Origin: Platanthera guangdongensis
Lineage: Eukaryota > Streptophyta > Magnoliopsida > Asparagales > Orchidaceae
Assembly (NCBI GenBank): GCA_039583875.1
Contig: CM077150.1
Coordinates: forward strand, 185,818,375-185,882,374
Direction: 5' to 3'
DNA length: 64,000 nucleotides
Positions within the stretch are counted from its first letter, which is position 1; each line of letters opens with the position of its first letter. The position numbers were made by a program, and so were the translations under genes. The notes under the pieces are model-generated. The model saw nothing but the letters and a program-made list of their open reading frames with translations, was not told the origin of the DNA and made no database searches. This document shows positions 20,548-32,401 of this stretch, in pieces.

Positions 20548-21533
20548 CTGAAGTCGGTAACAACCACAACCCCGTTAAGTTTCACCGCCACCTCTTTAAT
20601 CGCCCCATCAGTTTTAACCACCGACCCATCCACTAGCACAAGCGATTTCTGGATATTAGTTTCGACATTTAAATTAAACTTCTCAACATCTTGCAGAGCA
20701 AGAATGTTGCACGACGAACCTGAATCGCAAAGGGCTACCGTCTCAATTTCATTAATCTCACACTCGACAGCCACTTCATTAATACCACACTCCTCTGCCT
20801 CCCCAGCACTCTTCCCTTGCACACGGGGATTCTTTTCCGTGTTGCTTGGGAGCGCGCCGCGAGTACGCTCGGAGAACACATGGGCAAGTTGCCCCAGCTG
20901 TGTCTCTAAGTTCCTCATAGAAGCGGTTTGAGTGGCCATGTTAGATTGGGCCATCTCAACAAACTTTTCCATCATTTCTTCTAGATCACTGCTACGTGCC
21001 CCTTGCCCTCTCTGATTATAACCCGGCCGCGGCGGTCGTGGTTGGCTATTGGAGGCTTGAGCATCAAATTGATGTTGGCCTCCCTGCCATCTTTGACCTG
21101 GGGCATTTTGATTCCACGAGAAATTCAGATGATTTCTTGCGTTTGGGTTATACACATTATTATAGGGCGCATCGCGGGTTTGACTATTTATAAAATTAAC
21201 ACTTTCATCAAAGGTTATATCTGCCGGTTTTGCAAATGACTCTCCAGCTGGGCATTCAAAAGCGTGGTGGCCGGGATCTCCACATCCCTGGCATGATATG
21301 CCCCCAACCTTAGCCGGAGGAGTAGTCGATCTGGTCAGCATCCTTCTTCTATCCATCATAGGGTGGCTTACTTCGGCTTGCTGCATCACTGCATTCACAT
21401 CAAACAGATTTTTTGCCCCCCTAGGGGCATTTCTTCCCGCAGTCCAGTATGTGCTATGGGAGGTCGTGTCTCGAAGAAGCCGCAAAGCCTCTTCATGAGA
21501 AAGGTTCATAATTGTGCCGCAAAGCCTCTTCAA
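20532..21533 (-). pseudogene. gag: Gag C-terminus and protease N-terminus of element H
   Basis: This 333-codon frame lacks the capsid domain. It has a zinc knuckle CQGCGDPGHHAFEC, a proline-, glutamine- and asparagine-rich linker, the coiled-coil-like LEEMMEKFVEMAQSNMATQT, the Athila signature LETQLGQLAHVFSERTRG followed by ALPSNTEKNPR, and the protease active site ALCDSGSSCNIL. The Gag N-terminus is replaced by LTR sequence: the frame's first codons, up to 21533, run into the LTR fragment. A 17-bp direct repeat (GCCGCAAAGCCTCTTCA at 21479-21495 and 21517-21533) marks the junction. Confidence 0.75.
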
Positions 21534-22645
21534 GGGTTGTCAATCCTTGTCCGAGCTCGGTCTTCGGATGTCGTCCGGGAACCAAAAAGGGTTGTCACTT
21601 AATTCGAATATCTCGTCTTCTTCGTGAATGATCGCTGGGCTAGTTCTGACCGAAGAACACCGCAAGTGCAGCAACAATGAGCTCGGATGGTAGCTTGGAG
21701 GTCGGAGAAGATGAAGGTGGGCGGAGACGCAACTATTGCAAGCTTTTTGAGGAGAAACGGTGGCCGGATCAACTCTCCACATAGGAGAGAGAAAATGGCG
21801 GCTGGAGGCGAGTTTTCCCGCTCGGAGGAGCGAAAATGGCGGGGGAGCGGAGCTAGAACCTTGGAAAGAGGAAATCTGCAACTTAAATAGAAGAGTCAGA
21901 AAAAATGGTCACGCACGGTTTGTCGCACGGCCGTGCGCAAATAGTGCGATATTAACTTTCAGGATAGACACAAGGAAGGAGAAGTGTTGACCCGTGCGTT
22001 TTCGTTCGCGCACGGGCAGTTTCGCCCGTGCGTGAAGGACATCGCACGGGTAGCGACAGAGCGCTGGAAAACAGGGACACACAGGAAAACCGTGAGTTCT
22101 ACTCGCGCACGGGCGCTTCCGCCCGTGCGTGAACAAATCGCAGGATTAGCCACAGAAAGGAACAAACTAGAAAGCTACAGGAAAACCATGTGTTTCCTTC
22201 GCGCACGGTTTCGAAGAAACCGTGCGTCAACCGTGCGTGAGGATCGTCGAACTCAGCTCGACGAAATTCGTCCAGCTTAACAAAACGCACGATCCAACAC
22301 AAACCGTGCGTGAAAGAAACGCATGACCGTGCGTTTTCCTTGTGACAGAATTCCTGCTTTGGGAGAAAATGCACCACCTGTACAACAAAACCAAAGCTGG
22401 AGCACAAGCTCCCAGCACCAAATACTCAAAGAAAACACCAGGAAAAAGCCACGGGGAGCACCATGTGCATACCCCCAATAACAGAATGTGCAATTGCACA
22501 CCCTCGGGCCAAAACAGTGCACAAAATGGTCCATGACCAAACGATATAAATATAACTGATATCCGGTTGAAATGCAGTGCACGAGTGAGAAAACCATCCC
22601 AAATGAGTCCGAAAAATCCTATAAATATCGGACTCGTCACATCAC
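21533..22645 (-). repeat. Truncated 5' LTR of element H
   Basis: This corresponds to 9913-11003 of the other LTR, with the same hairpin cluster. About 530 bp at the PBS side and 1.4 kb at the outer side are missing. The outer breakpoint is near 22645. Confidence 0.75.
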
Positions 22646-24805
22646 ACATCAAGTGATGCGTTATCATAACACCACGCAATAGTGCGAGCAAAACATGGGA
22701 ATACTATTTCTAAGGATCCTACAAGACAACATGTGTCTTAACAACATGGTGAGATCATCACCTTACGTATGCCCCGCAATCCAATATGTCATTTCTGTCA
22801 TCTTTTATCACATAAGTTTATTAGGGCATAATTATAATTTTATTAACACGAGCTTCCGAATGTGAGACAATCAACTAATATGTATTCATTGAAAGGATCA
22901 TGCAATATTCGTATTCAATGAGATTCATACCATAGATCAAGTCTGACATTTTAAACATTCCCTCGAAGCTTCAGTCCATTCGGATATCATGATAATCATT
23001 TACGACACAATTATTTATAAAACTATATGTCAATGTCTCAGCAAATACTTATCCAACAATTATGAAACTCAATATGGGTGATAACAATATTATCAAGTAC
23101 ATGACTACCAATTTTCATAAGTATCATGATTATTTTAAGAGAAATCCAAGAAATATCAAAATCTGTACGTTTACAACACAGCTTATGAAAATTGTAATTC
23201 TCGGAGCTATAGACCACCGAAAATTATGTTTAACCTCACTATGAAAAGATATATCCGAGGGCTACAACTTTTATGTTGAACCCTAGGTCCAGTTCTAAGT
23301 GTAACATGCAAAAATCAGGTTTGAAGCAGACTGTGCAAAACTGGGCAGAACTTTAACATTATTTACTCACAGGACAGCAAATTCGATTTCACTTTTAGGG
23401 AGTTATAGAGCTCCTCAGAAAATATGCAACCACTCGTTGGAAAGGTCTTTCCAAGGGCTACAACTTTCATGTTGAAATCGAGACCTAAATCTGACTGGAT
23501 CATGTTTAAAAATAGGCTTGAATTCCATCACATGCACAAAACAGATTTCTATCTATTAATATAATAAACTTTCTGCACGAATCTTAAAGACCGACAAACA
23601 ACATCTGTTCATCTTCTTCCTCCAGTCAACGTACAAAATGCGCTCAACTTCTCCCCTCCTTTTCTCCCTCAATAGACCACCGTTCTTCACAAGATATTTT
23701 TGTGGACTCTGGCGCCATAGAACGTAAGTTCTAGCGTGGTCACTTCCTAGAAACTTCATTAAAATCACCAAAATCAAGCTCTCTTGAGACTGATGTCTCT
23801 CCTAATTTCGGATCTAAAGATCTAGCTCAAAGGGAGATGCTAGCAAGCACACATGATTTGCGGTCAAGGACCGAGTTTGTCTCCTTGATGGCATAATGAC
23901 GATCCTCTAAGCTCCAACCTTCCTTCAAGCTTGTTCTTCCATAAAGGTTTCTAGTCTTGGCTCTAGAGTGGTGAGCAAGAAGAGAGGGAAGTCTGGTGGA
24001 GAAAACTTCCCATAGGTTTTTGCTAACAGGTGATGGGGAAAGTCCTTCCCATACCTTTGAATGTCATGCGCCACATGTCACTTCCTTATTAGACCAAAAT
24101 CACCTCCCAACCTTGGGAAGAGCAAAGATTGTTCATAGGTACTTAAATAAGCATGAGCAAAGTCATGCCATGTGACTCATTAGAAGAAGACAAAAAAAAG
24201 GAATAGGAGCAGGACATACCGCACTGCTCACTGGACCCCACTCGACGGTTCCTCGAGTTCACTCGACGGTCCATCGAGTTCACTCGACGATTCGTCGAGT
24301 GACACTCGACGGTTCGTCCTGTTCACTCGCCGGTTTGGTCCGTCGAGTTCACTCGACCGCTCGGTCCGTCGAGTCCACTCGACCGCGCGGTCCGTCGAGT
24401 CCACTCGACCGCGCGGTCCGTCGAGTCCACTCGACCGCTCGGTCCGTCGAGTCCACTCGACCGCTCGGTCGGTCGAGTCCACCCGCTCGGTCGGTCGAGT
24501 CCACTCGACCGCTCGGTCGGTCGAGTCCACTCGACCGCTCGGTCGGTCGAGCCCACTCGACCGCTCGGTCCGTCGAGTCCACTCGACCGCTCGGTCCGTC
24601 GAGTCCACTCGACCGCTCGGTCCGTCGAGTCCACTCGACCGCTCGGTCCATCGAGTCCACTCGACCGCTCGTTGAGTTCACTCGACGCTCTGACCTACTC
24701 TCGTGACCTTATGCTTTCTCTCCCAAAATCTTTTCTACCAGGCCTGAGTCACCCATGGTGACACAAAACACGCATGCAGGGTCTAGATCAAAATGGGACG
24801 TTACA
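22646..24805. repeat. Orphan LTR-like stretch
   Basis: There is no coding sequence. Two segments near 23190-23290 and 23400-23500 repeat the phrase GAGCTATAGACC... and GGGCTACAACTTTTATGTTG, a pattern I associate with LTRs of plant gypsy elements. The right end GGGACGTTACA resembles the Tekay-type end GGGGCGTTACA. No partner LTR and no clear left end were found, so it may be a truncated solo LTR. Orientation is unknown. Confidence 0.35.
24338..24687. repeat. 26-bp tandem array, about 13 copies, each with a TCGAGTCCACTCGA palindrome
   Basis: The unit is GTCCGTCGAGTCCACTCGA plus CCGCTCG. One copy (near 24471-24492) is 4 bp shorter. Irregular related repeats extend left to 24238. Reading frames on both strands through this array are artefacts. 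It lies inside the orphan LTR-like stretch. Confidence 0.92.
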
Positions 24806-25690
24806 GTTACCGCTCGAAGCTCGCCTGGCTAAAAAGGTCTATGAAGCTCGCCAGTGCTGTTGGGTGGTCGCGCAACCTGATTAGTATGATCCTCTCTTGT
24901 GTCTAAGGGTCCCCTTACGCCCCTGCTAGCCATTAAATGTTGATTGAACCTTCATGTACTGGTGTTACTCATTGACTTGTTGACTACTGATCGTTGACCG
25001 TTGACCCTTGTCGAATAGGGGTTGTACATGAATCAAATTGTATATATCTATGAAGCATTATATCATATATATATATATGTGTGTGTAATTTGTCCATTAA
25101 GAATATACTATTTTAAGAATTATGATTTTTTCAAAATTTCAATTATAGAAAGAATGTCAATGCTTTTGTGTATGCGAACATCTTTTATGTATCAATTCTA
25201 ATTCTATTTCCTGAATTCTATCCTGCAGGCAAAGAGTAGAATTGATTTTCTGCCCAAAGCTAATTCAAGCTGATACTGTTTTTTGTCAAAGCCAATTCTT
25301 ACGTATCAAACAGACTCTTAAGAATAATTTCAAATCATTTTCATTTGGTAATATATCAGACCATCTTAATCAGATTCTATATTTGAGTCGTACCTTGGAT
25401 ATTAAGCTCCTTCCGACATTTGTATTGGTATCTATCACTAATTGAATGGTCTCATACAATAATGAGCAATGCAAATATTTGTTTACTTGGGTATGTGGTG
25501 TAGGGGTAGGCTAGTGGTGCACAGAGACTACGACTCTAGTGCTGATGCGAATGTGACACACTAATGCAATTCTAAATGTAATGCAATGATCGGTATTTGA
25601 CAAGTAATTTAGGCAATGTAAATTTTAGTACAACGCAAATATTTGAAATAAAGAAACAAATAGTTAAATTTTAGCGATTTGGCAACGGCT
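24806..25690. other. AT-rich DNA without recognised genes
   Basis: This stretch contains a short AT/GT microsatellite (about 25062-25086) and a 67-codon plus-strand frame at 25242 that resembles nothing I know. The first 90 bp read as possible coding sequence (ARLAKKVYEARQCCWVV), but this is too short to assign. Confidence 0.3.
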
Positions 25691-26738
25691 TCCTCCGCTC
25701 GGAGGGCCTAAGCAAGCGCGCGGCGAATATTTCCTCCTACAGTTGTTAGCATAAAAGAACCAATTTCTAGCCGACAATAATCCCAACACAATATGAGAAA
25801 ATACCAAATGAAAATGTCAAGTCACAGAATACAATACCATAAATGCTCACAACGTAGAGGGATGAACCGAGACACTGAAGGATTTGATGGTCGGATGTAA
25901 AGACAGGCGATCGGAGGTGGAACCGGTGGCGAGGCGACAGTGACGGTGGCTGCCCTCGGCGGGAAGTGGTGGTAACAGAGGGTAAAACGGCGGATCCGAC
26001 CACAAATGAGTAGATCCTTACCGGGGGTGAGTAGATTCGTTATTTAGGAGCGGATCCGGGCAAAAATGGAAGGTTTGTGCGGTGGAAATAACAGATCGGA
26101 GGGTGGTAGCACTAGATCAAGATAGATCTAGTATTTTCGGGGCGGTGGCAAGTGGATCCACGAAGGGGAGGAAGAGGAGTGGCCGGCTAGGGCAAAGGAA
26201 GCCTTGGAGGGGTCGGTTTTGAGATGGAGTAGGGCGGCGGGGCTGGGTGGCTAACAGCAGGCCGGCGGGGCTGTTCCGGCTCTGTAGGCGGCGGCGGACA
26301 AGGGGGGAAGCAAGGAAGGGGGTCGGCCTGCTGGACTGCAGGTCGGCTGGTTTTGGGTGGTGGTTTTCGGGCTCTTTGGGGGCTGGATATGGAGGAGGAG
26401 AAGGGGAAAATGATGGTGGGGGTAGAGAGTACCTTGGGGAGGAGTTTGGCGGCCTAGGAGTCGTCACCTAGGGTTCTACGACATCGGCACCGAGGAGGGA
26501 TCACTGGAATCCAGGCAAGCTTCTTCTCCAAATTCAACAATGCCTCAATTCAGCCTCTAACACTCCTATTTATAAGAAAAGACAAGTTAGGGCATCTCCA
26601 TCAACGGCTATGATTGGCCGCTGAGTTAGCCCCTTAAAATACATCAAAACAAACTCAAAAAATAAAATAATATAGTTTTTGACTCGTGGCGACGTCCCAG
26701 ACGCAACCGCGGAGTCCGAACGACGATCCGATCAAGTC
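25691..26738 (-). other. Possible 3' LTR of chromovirus D
   Basis: This GC-rich stretch directly follows the chromodomain end of element D on the minus strand. A TATA box CTTATAAATAGG lies at about 26570-26581 (minus). The position fits a 3' LTR, but no matching second copy and no clean TG...CA ends were found. The minus-strand frame at 26117-26467 (Pro/Ser-rich) is probably incidental. Confidence 0.3.
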
Positions 26739-28533
26739 TTACTGCGCGAATACATGTACGGCGAACTCCTCCAGTTGCATCTGATGGTTCCCCATCAACT
26801 CCCCCGACTGAAAAGACTTCATCTCCGATGAATGGAGATGATCATACTGAGGTCGAAGTCCAGGGGCAAGCCAATCGAGCTCTGCCGGTAGTATCCAAGT
26901 GTCGTCAGTGTCAGGGAGGCCCCACCAATGTACCAGGTAGAGGCAACGCGGTCCGTCCGAGGTGCAAACAAACTGGTGGGATCTGATCTCCATGATGCTC
27001 TCATCTCTCGCCTCTCGGAAGGTGGATCCCGATGCGATCGGTGGTGCCTGCGCTGGAACCAAAGGGGATGACTTCCCTGGTGGGTGGGTGGCAACAGTGG
27101 GTGAACCAGGATGGCGATCAGATGGTGGTGATGTGTGAGGGTGGTATGGTAGCAACAATGGGGGCGGGGTGGCTGGGCATCTCCACTGCTCGAGTCCACA
27201 TACTCATGAGGTTCATAGTATGGAGTCAGGTCCTCAACATTAAACACGGGGTGAATTCTCGTACTGGCCGGAATGTCAAGTCGGTAGGCGTTGGTCCCAA
27301 TACGACTAATAATGGAGTACGAACCCATTCGCCTCGCACTTAACCTCTTGGCAGGCCCCGAAGGGAGCCTCTCGGGGCGGACTCACACCATTACCTTCTC
27401 GCCTATGTTAAATGCAAATGCTGTGCAAATGACTCAGCAGACTCACTAGGATGGGACTCTAAAGGGCTCGACATAAGGTCTATCGGTTTCCTCGGGTCAT
27501 ATCCTGACAATACATGAAATGGACTCAACCCGGTTGACCTATTGACTGAGCTATTGTAGGCAAACTTTGTTATCGACAAATCTAAGTCCCAACTGCCTAC
27601 ATGCTCTCCTATCAGACACCGCAACAGATTTCCTAAACTCTGATTCAATACCTCAGTCTATCTGTCCGTCTGTGGGGATATGCCAAGAAAAACCTAAGGA
27701 TAGTGTCAGTCTTGTGCCACAGGATTTTCCAGAAGTAACTCATGAACCTCACATCGCGGTCTGACACAATCGATTTGGACAGACCATGCAATCGAAAGTC
27801 GTCCCTCATGAATATGGATGCAACGTGAGTCGCATCTGCCGTCTTGCGGCAAGCAATGAAGTGTGTCATCTTTGAAAACCGATCAACCACCACGAAGATA
27901 GAGTCGTGTTTTTGTAAGGTGCGAGGAAGTCCGAGAACAAAGTCCATGCTAATGTCCTCCCAAGGAAGGTGTGGTATGGGTAAAGGTGTATAAAGACCGG
28001 TGTTTTGCTTGTTTCCCTTTGCCGTTTGACAGATACGGCAGTGGCGCACAACTCGTGCTACATCCTTCTTAAGGTCGGCCTAGTAGAGACGGTCCTCGAC
28101 AAGGGCGATGGATTTATCTCGCCCGAAGTGGCCCGCGGCCTCGCCCTCGTGCAACTCCCAAATCAGATAATCCCGGTAGGATGTCTGGGGAAAGCATAGA
28201 CTGGAACCCCGGTGCAGGTATCCCTCATAGATCTGATATCCCTCAACAGGGTTTGGTGGGTCTCGGGATAGGGCGGTGTAAATCTTGCCAAAATCAGGAC
28301 ACGTCGGATAGTCGAGCAACAACCTCTAAAGGCCCTCGACACTCACAGTCATTGTCTACAATAGGGATATGCTCTGACTCAACTCATCAGCCGGCTTGTT
28401 TTCAACACCAGCGCGGTGCTTGAGGACATAATGGAAATCCTGCAGATATTCGACACACTTTGCATATCGGTGGCCCAGCTTGCGTTGCTAGTCCAGGTAA
28501 CGTAGGGCCTGATGGTCGGAGTACAACACGTAC
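26739..28533 (-). pseudogene. pol: Chromovirus D: RNase H end, integrase, chromodomain
   Basis: On the minus strand, in order: the RNase H tail (SDHQALRYL, then LKHRAGVENKPADELS, 28380-28530); the integrase HHCC zinc finger (HEGEAAGHFGRDKS, then [13 protein letters not shown]); the DDE core with [10 protein letters not shown] and [10 protein letters not shown]; the glutamate block in another frame (NQSLGNLLRC, NSSVNRSTGLSPFHVLSGYD); the C-terminal SRIGTNAYRLDIP, HPVFNVEDLTPYY; and a chromodomain (LYLVHWWGLPDTDDTWILPA). Several frameshifts and stops (for example at 28082 and near 27646) break it. RNase H ends abruptly at element C (28534), and I do not find the missing upstream half on the other side of C. 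Confidence 0.8.
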
Positions 28534-31500
28534 TGATGAATTGAATTCACTATCAATCCAAAAAGGCAAGTGTACCTATCGAATTGTAGTACCAATGTCG
28601 TATTTAAACTCGGGGCTGTCAAGTACTGCTACTCACGCTTCTACTATTATCCTACCTAAAGATTGTGGGGTTTTTGAGAATTTTTAAATTGAAACTAAAG
28701 ATAATTTTTGAAATGAAAATTTATGATAAAAAACTAGCATTCGATCAATGATTCACCATGAAATGAGATAAGACGGAAAAAGGTATAGTTTTATCTTTGC
28801 AAATTAAACTCGACCGTGACAGATCTGATATTAGGAAATAATCTCGCTAGAGCATTAAATCCCCTAACTTATAGACGTTTTGACCGAAATCTCTTTACAA
28901 GTCAAAATAGTCTAAAGTCGCATTACCGAGGTGATCTGCACTATTGGATTTGACTCCAATCTGGAGGATTTACGTTATCCTATCTCTAGGGTTGCGATCA
29001 ACTCCTTCCTTCTTTGAGTGATCTTTCAAATCAACGAATCTCTCGACTTCTATGAAATGAGATCAAATTGCCAACTACCGTATATCGGAAATACGGAGTC
29101 GACACGAGAGAAATCAAAGAAGGATCGAGTAAAATTTAGAAAAAAATAAAACTAAGAAGTAAAAGAAAACCTCTTCTCATTTCATGGATTCTCACGATCG
29201 AATGCTAAGGGAAATTAGCTACTCATAGTGGAGGAAGAAAACAAAATAAGTTGAAGAGAAAACATTTTCATTGCTTGCAAAAAGGAAGAGGATTACACAA
29301 TAATAAAAAAACAAAACTATATTAAACTACTAAAACAAAAATTACAATAATGGAAAAACTACAACAACAAGTAAAATAAAAACAACTCACAAGCACTCTC
29401 AAAACTTCAACTCAACACTCAAATTCTAACTTGGATTCTAAATTTTCTTCTCTTGGATTCCTCTCTCATGCTTGAGGGATGGGGTCTTTATATAGGAGAG
29501 AGAGGAGGTTCTAGAAAATGGTGGAAATGAAGGGGGAGAAGGATATGGCCGGCCATGCAAAGGGGAGAGGATGCATGCATGATATTAATGAGGAGAGAGA
29601 GGAAGGTGGATTCATTGCATAACATTTAAAAGAAATGAAATAAAATAAAGAGAGTAAACAAGGGGGGATGGATGATAATAAAGAGTGGAGAAAAATAATA
29701 AAAAGGAGAGAGAGGAAGCATGGGGTGGCAAGTGGTCGGTCATGCATGAGAAAGTGGATACATGCATGCAATAAATGAGAGGGAGAGAGGGAGAGAGAAG
29801 TGGCCGGATGATTGAGGAGAAGGATGTGGCCAGCCATGTATTAAATGGGAGCCATGCAAGGTGGCGGTTTATTTGATTTAAATGGAGTGCATGCATGGTT
29901 GATTTTGAAGTGGAGGGATTGCAATCAATGAGGATGGTCGGCTGCTTCAAAATAATTCTTCAAAGGGCTGCACTTGGAGGGGGGCCGGGCTGCTGCATTG
30001 AAAAGGGCCGAGCTGGCTACATGGTGGGCTGCTCGGGCTGGTTGCACATGGAGGAGGGGCTGCTCTTGGGCTGCATGTTGAAGCTCGGGTAGGCTTGTAG
30101 TTGGGCTGCAACATGTTCAACTTGGACTTGAACCTACAAACAACAAAACAAACATTGGTTCTATTTTTTATAACATAAAATAATATAACAAACATAACAT
30201 AATATAACAAAAATACATATAATAAACTATAAATTTTTATATTATAACATCAAACATTAAAATAAAATAACAACATAATAAGCATATAAATAGGTAAAAC
30301 TATATTAAAACCTAAGATTTATGAATATTAAACTACCCAAAAAACGATGACTAAAACTAGTTATCAAATTCCCCCATGCTAGAGTATTTGCTTGCCCTCA
30401 AGCAAATGAAAATGAAAATTAGGGAAGAGGAATTAAAAGTAAACAAGCAAATTTAGGTTTCATAAATTAAGAAAACCAAAACATGAAAAATTAAACTATC
30501 CTAATTTCTATGTTAACAATTAGTGGGGTGAGAAGTGCACAATAAAAAACATGAAAATGGAGATCTAAAATTATCATTAAAACATAAAGATGAATTACAT
30601 ATATCTAAATCCCTAAAACAAGGCATCCAAAATAAATGAAAATAAGAAAGACAAGAGTAGAAATTCTAAATAAACGGAATATTGATGAACTACTAGGTTG
30701 CTAAATAACAATTAACCCTAAAACACCTCAAGATAACCTCCAAAGAAATTCATCAATGATGGTGGTCATAGGCTTATCCGTTCACACTCTCTTCACTACG
30801 CGAATTCACGTCTAAAGATCAAAAGAACTTTAAATAGGCGTTAAGACTTGGCTTAGGTAAATGATTAAGGATTGAAAATCAAAGATAAAAAATCGGCGGT
30901 TAATTCACACAAAACCAAGGGTGAGCTCAAAATAAAAAAAATGATAAAAATGAGAAATGATAAGTACATCATTTCTCCAATTCAAACTACAAAACAAGGC
31001 CATGAAATTTTTTTTCTTTTCAAAATTTGGCCACAAATAAACTTTTTCTCTCTTTTTTTTTACATTTTGATAATAACTTTTTTGATAATAACGTTTTTTT
31101 TCTTTTTAGGGGAGCTCCAAATGTAAGCTTATAATTTTCCTTCTCCTTTTCAAAGAAAATAACCCTTCACAAACATAATATTCAAGCTCAAAGTTTAGTG
31201 TGAAATAGGAAAGGCATTTTGGCTTTGGCGAAATAATAAAATGAAAGGTGGAGCTAAAAACAAAGAGACATGGAAAAAAGGCCCAAAAATTATTTTGCAA
31301 CGGTGAAATTTTTGGTGGGCAAAAAGGCTCAAACGAATCAAAGGGTGACCTAAATCATTTCTAAAGTACGTAAAAACGACGCAAATGTTTCGAGAGTAGC
31401 TAGGGACAAGTTCTAGACACCAAGAAAGTATTATCCCACAAATGAAAAAGAGATAACATTACTTAGCAACCATTCGTACGCAACTAACCGAATAAAAAGA

Positions 31501-31909
31501 GAAAACTACAAATTGCTAACTTACAACGTAAAAAACAGATGCCTATATTTAAGAACAAGAAATTAGTAAAACTAAGCTATGTAAGAATGATAAATTTAAA
31601 AAATTGTTTCAAAGAAATCTACTTAGAACTACAAAACCGCACGGACCTACACATCACTAGAAGAAACATAAAAATAAAGATAAAAATAATTTTTGATTTT
31701 ATTTTTCAAATAGATTTTAACAATTTTTTGGATTTTATATTGTAATTTTTTTTGGTTTTGTATTTTATAATTTTTTTGAATTTTTGATGAAGTTAAATAA
31801 AAAACAATACTATTAAAAGGCTCCAAAAGACTATACTAAAATTTTGAATTTTATTTGGAAGCATTTTTGTTTTAAAGGAAAGAAGAAAGAAAAAAAGAAA
31901 GAAACTAAA
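28534..31909 (-). repeat. 3' LTR of element C
   Basis: This 3.4-kb, mostly AT-rich LTR starts TGATGAATTGAATTC and is nearly identical to the copy at 53117. The right end is set by the polypyrimidine run CCCTCTCCC at 31910-31918, which is the PPT on the minus strand, and may be off by some bases. It holds no genes; the many frames are incidental. Confidence 0.88.
29486..29495 (-). promoter_or_regulatory. TATA box of the C 3' LTR
   Basis: CTATATAAAG on the minus strand is followed downstream by a leader of about 950 nt to the LTR end. The 5' LTR has the same box at 54071-54080. Confidence 0.6.
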
Positions 31910-31918
31910 CCCTCTCCC

Positions 31919-32401
31919 ATGCTTAAAATTTTCATTGTCCTTAATGAAGGAGAAACAAGAACGAGAAGGAGCAGAAAATGCTTAAAAAAATGCAGTAAAA
32001 ATAACAGGACTTCCCCGGGTTTGTGAGATGAAGGCGGATGGCGCTCCCCCATGCTTCTTTTTAGTGCACTTGATGATCAGCAGGTTTGATTTGACCCATC
32101 TTGATATCAGCAATGTTGGAGCGGCAATCACGAACTTGTACTTGAGCGACCAGGAGGAAGAGCAAAATAAAAATTAAAGCAGAAAATACTTGGGCAAGCT
32201 CCCAAAATTGTTCTTTATATAACAATATAAAAGAGAGTTTGAATAAAAGTTTCATAATTATTAAGAAGTCCAAAATAAAATAAAAGTCCCCATGAATATA
32301 AATATTCAAGAGTCGAAAATAAGATCCTCCTTTATAGGAGACAAAGGATCATTAGAAAAATAAAGTTTCAGTCTATGTCCATTTACTTTAAAGTCACCCT
32401 T
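31919..32401 (-). pseudogene. pol: End of integrase and 3' untranslated region of element C
   Basis: Immediately next to element A the minus strand reads KVNGHRLKLYFSND, the usual last block of Athila integrases, which continues the frame broken off at 47630. It stops within about 40 codons. The rest (to 31919) is untranslated. An 82-codon hydrophobic frame at 32061-32309 has two membrane-like stretches but no similarity I recognise to envelope-like proteins. Confidence 0.65.
32397..32401. other. Target-site duplication CCCTT, left of element A
   Basis: CCCTT directly precedes the LTR at 32402 and recurs at 47630-47634 after the other LTR. Confidence 0.92.

Larger units (their letters stand above)
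9383..22645 (-). mobile_element. Decayed Athila-like Ty3/gypsy element H
   Basis: This minus-strand element has a near-complete 3' LTR (9383 to about 12405), a gag-protease remnant (20014-21533) and only a 1.1-kb piece of its 5' LTR (21533-22645). It was later interrupted by element E at 12485-19462. The lineage call comes from the gag-protease (LGQLAHVFSERTRGALPSNT, CDSGSSCNIL) and from the LTR start TGATGCGC and the layout shared with Athila element C. No RT, RNase H or integrase remains. The 5' LTR is joined directly to the middle of gag, so the PBS, leader and Gag N-terminus have been deleted. Confidence 0.65.

Noticed and set aside
24228..24706. Frames of 103-135 codons with periodic WTRRTERSS-like peptides
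   Set aside because: These are translations of the 26-bp tandem array, open in several frames at once.
26117..26467. Pro/Ser-rich 116-codon minus-strand ORF
   Set aside because: It is low-complexity, stands directly after a probable LTR promoter and has no domain.
28529..28533. CGTAC as a target duplication of element C
   Set aside because: The sequence right of 56474 (CAATACCACC) does not repeat it, so no TSD is claimed.
32061..32309. Envelope-like ORF downstream of Athila integrase
   Set aside because: It is 82 codons, hydrophobic and low in complexity, with no recognisable conserved pattern and no start context.
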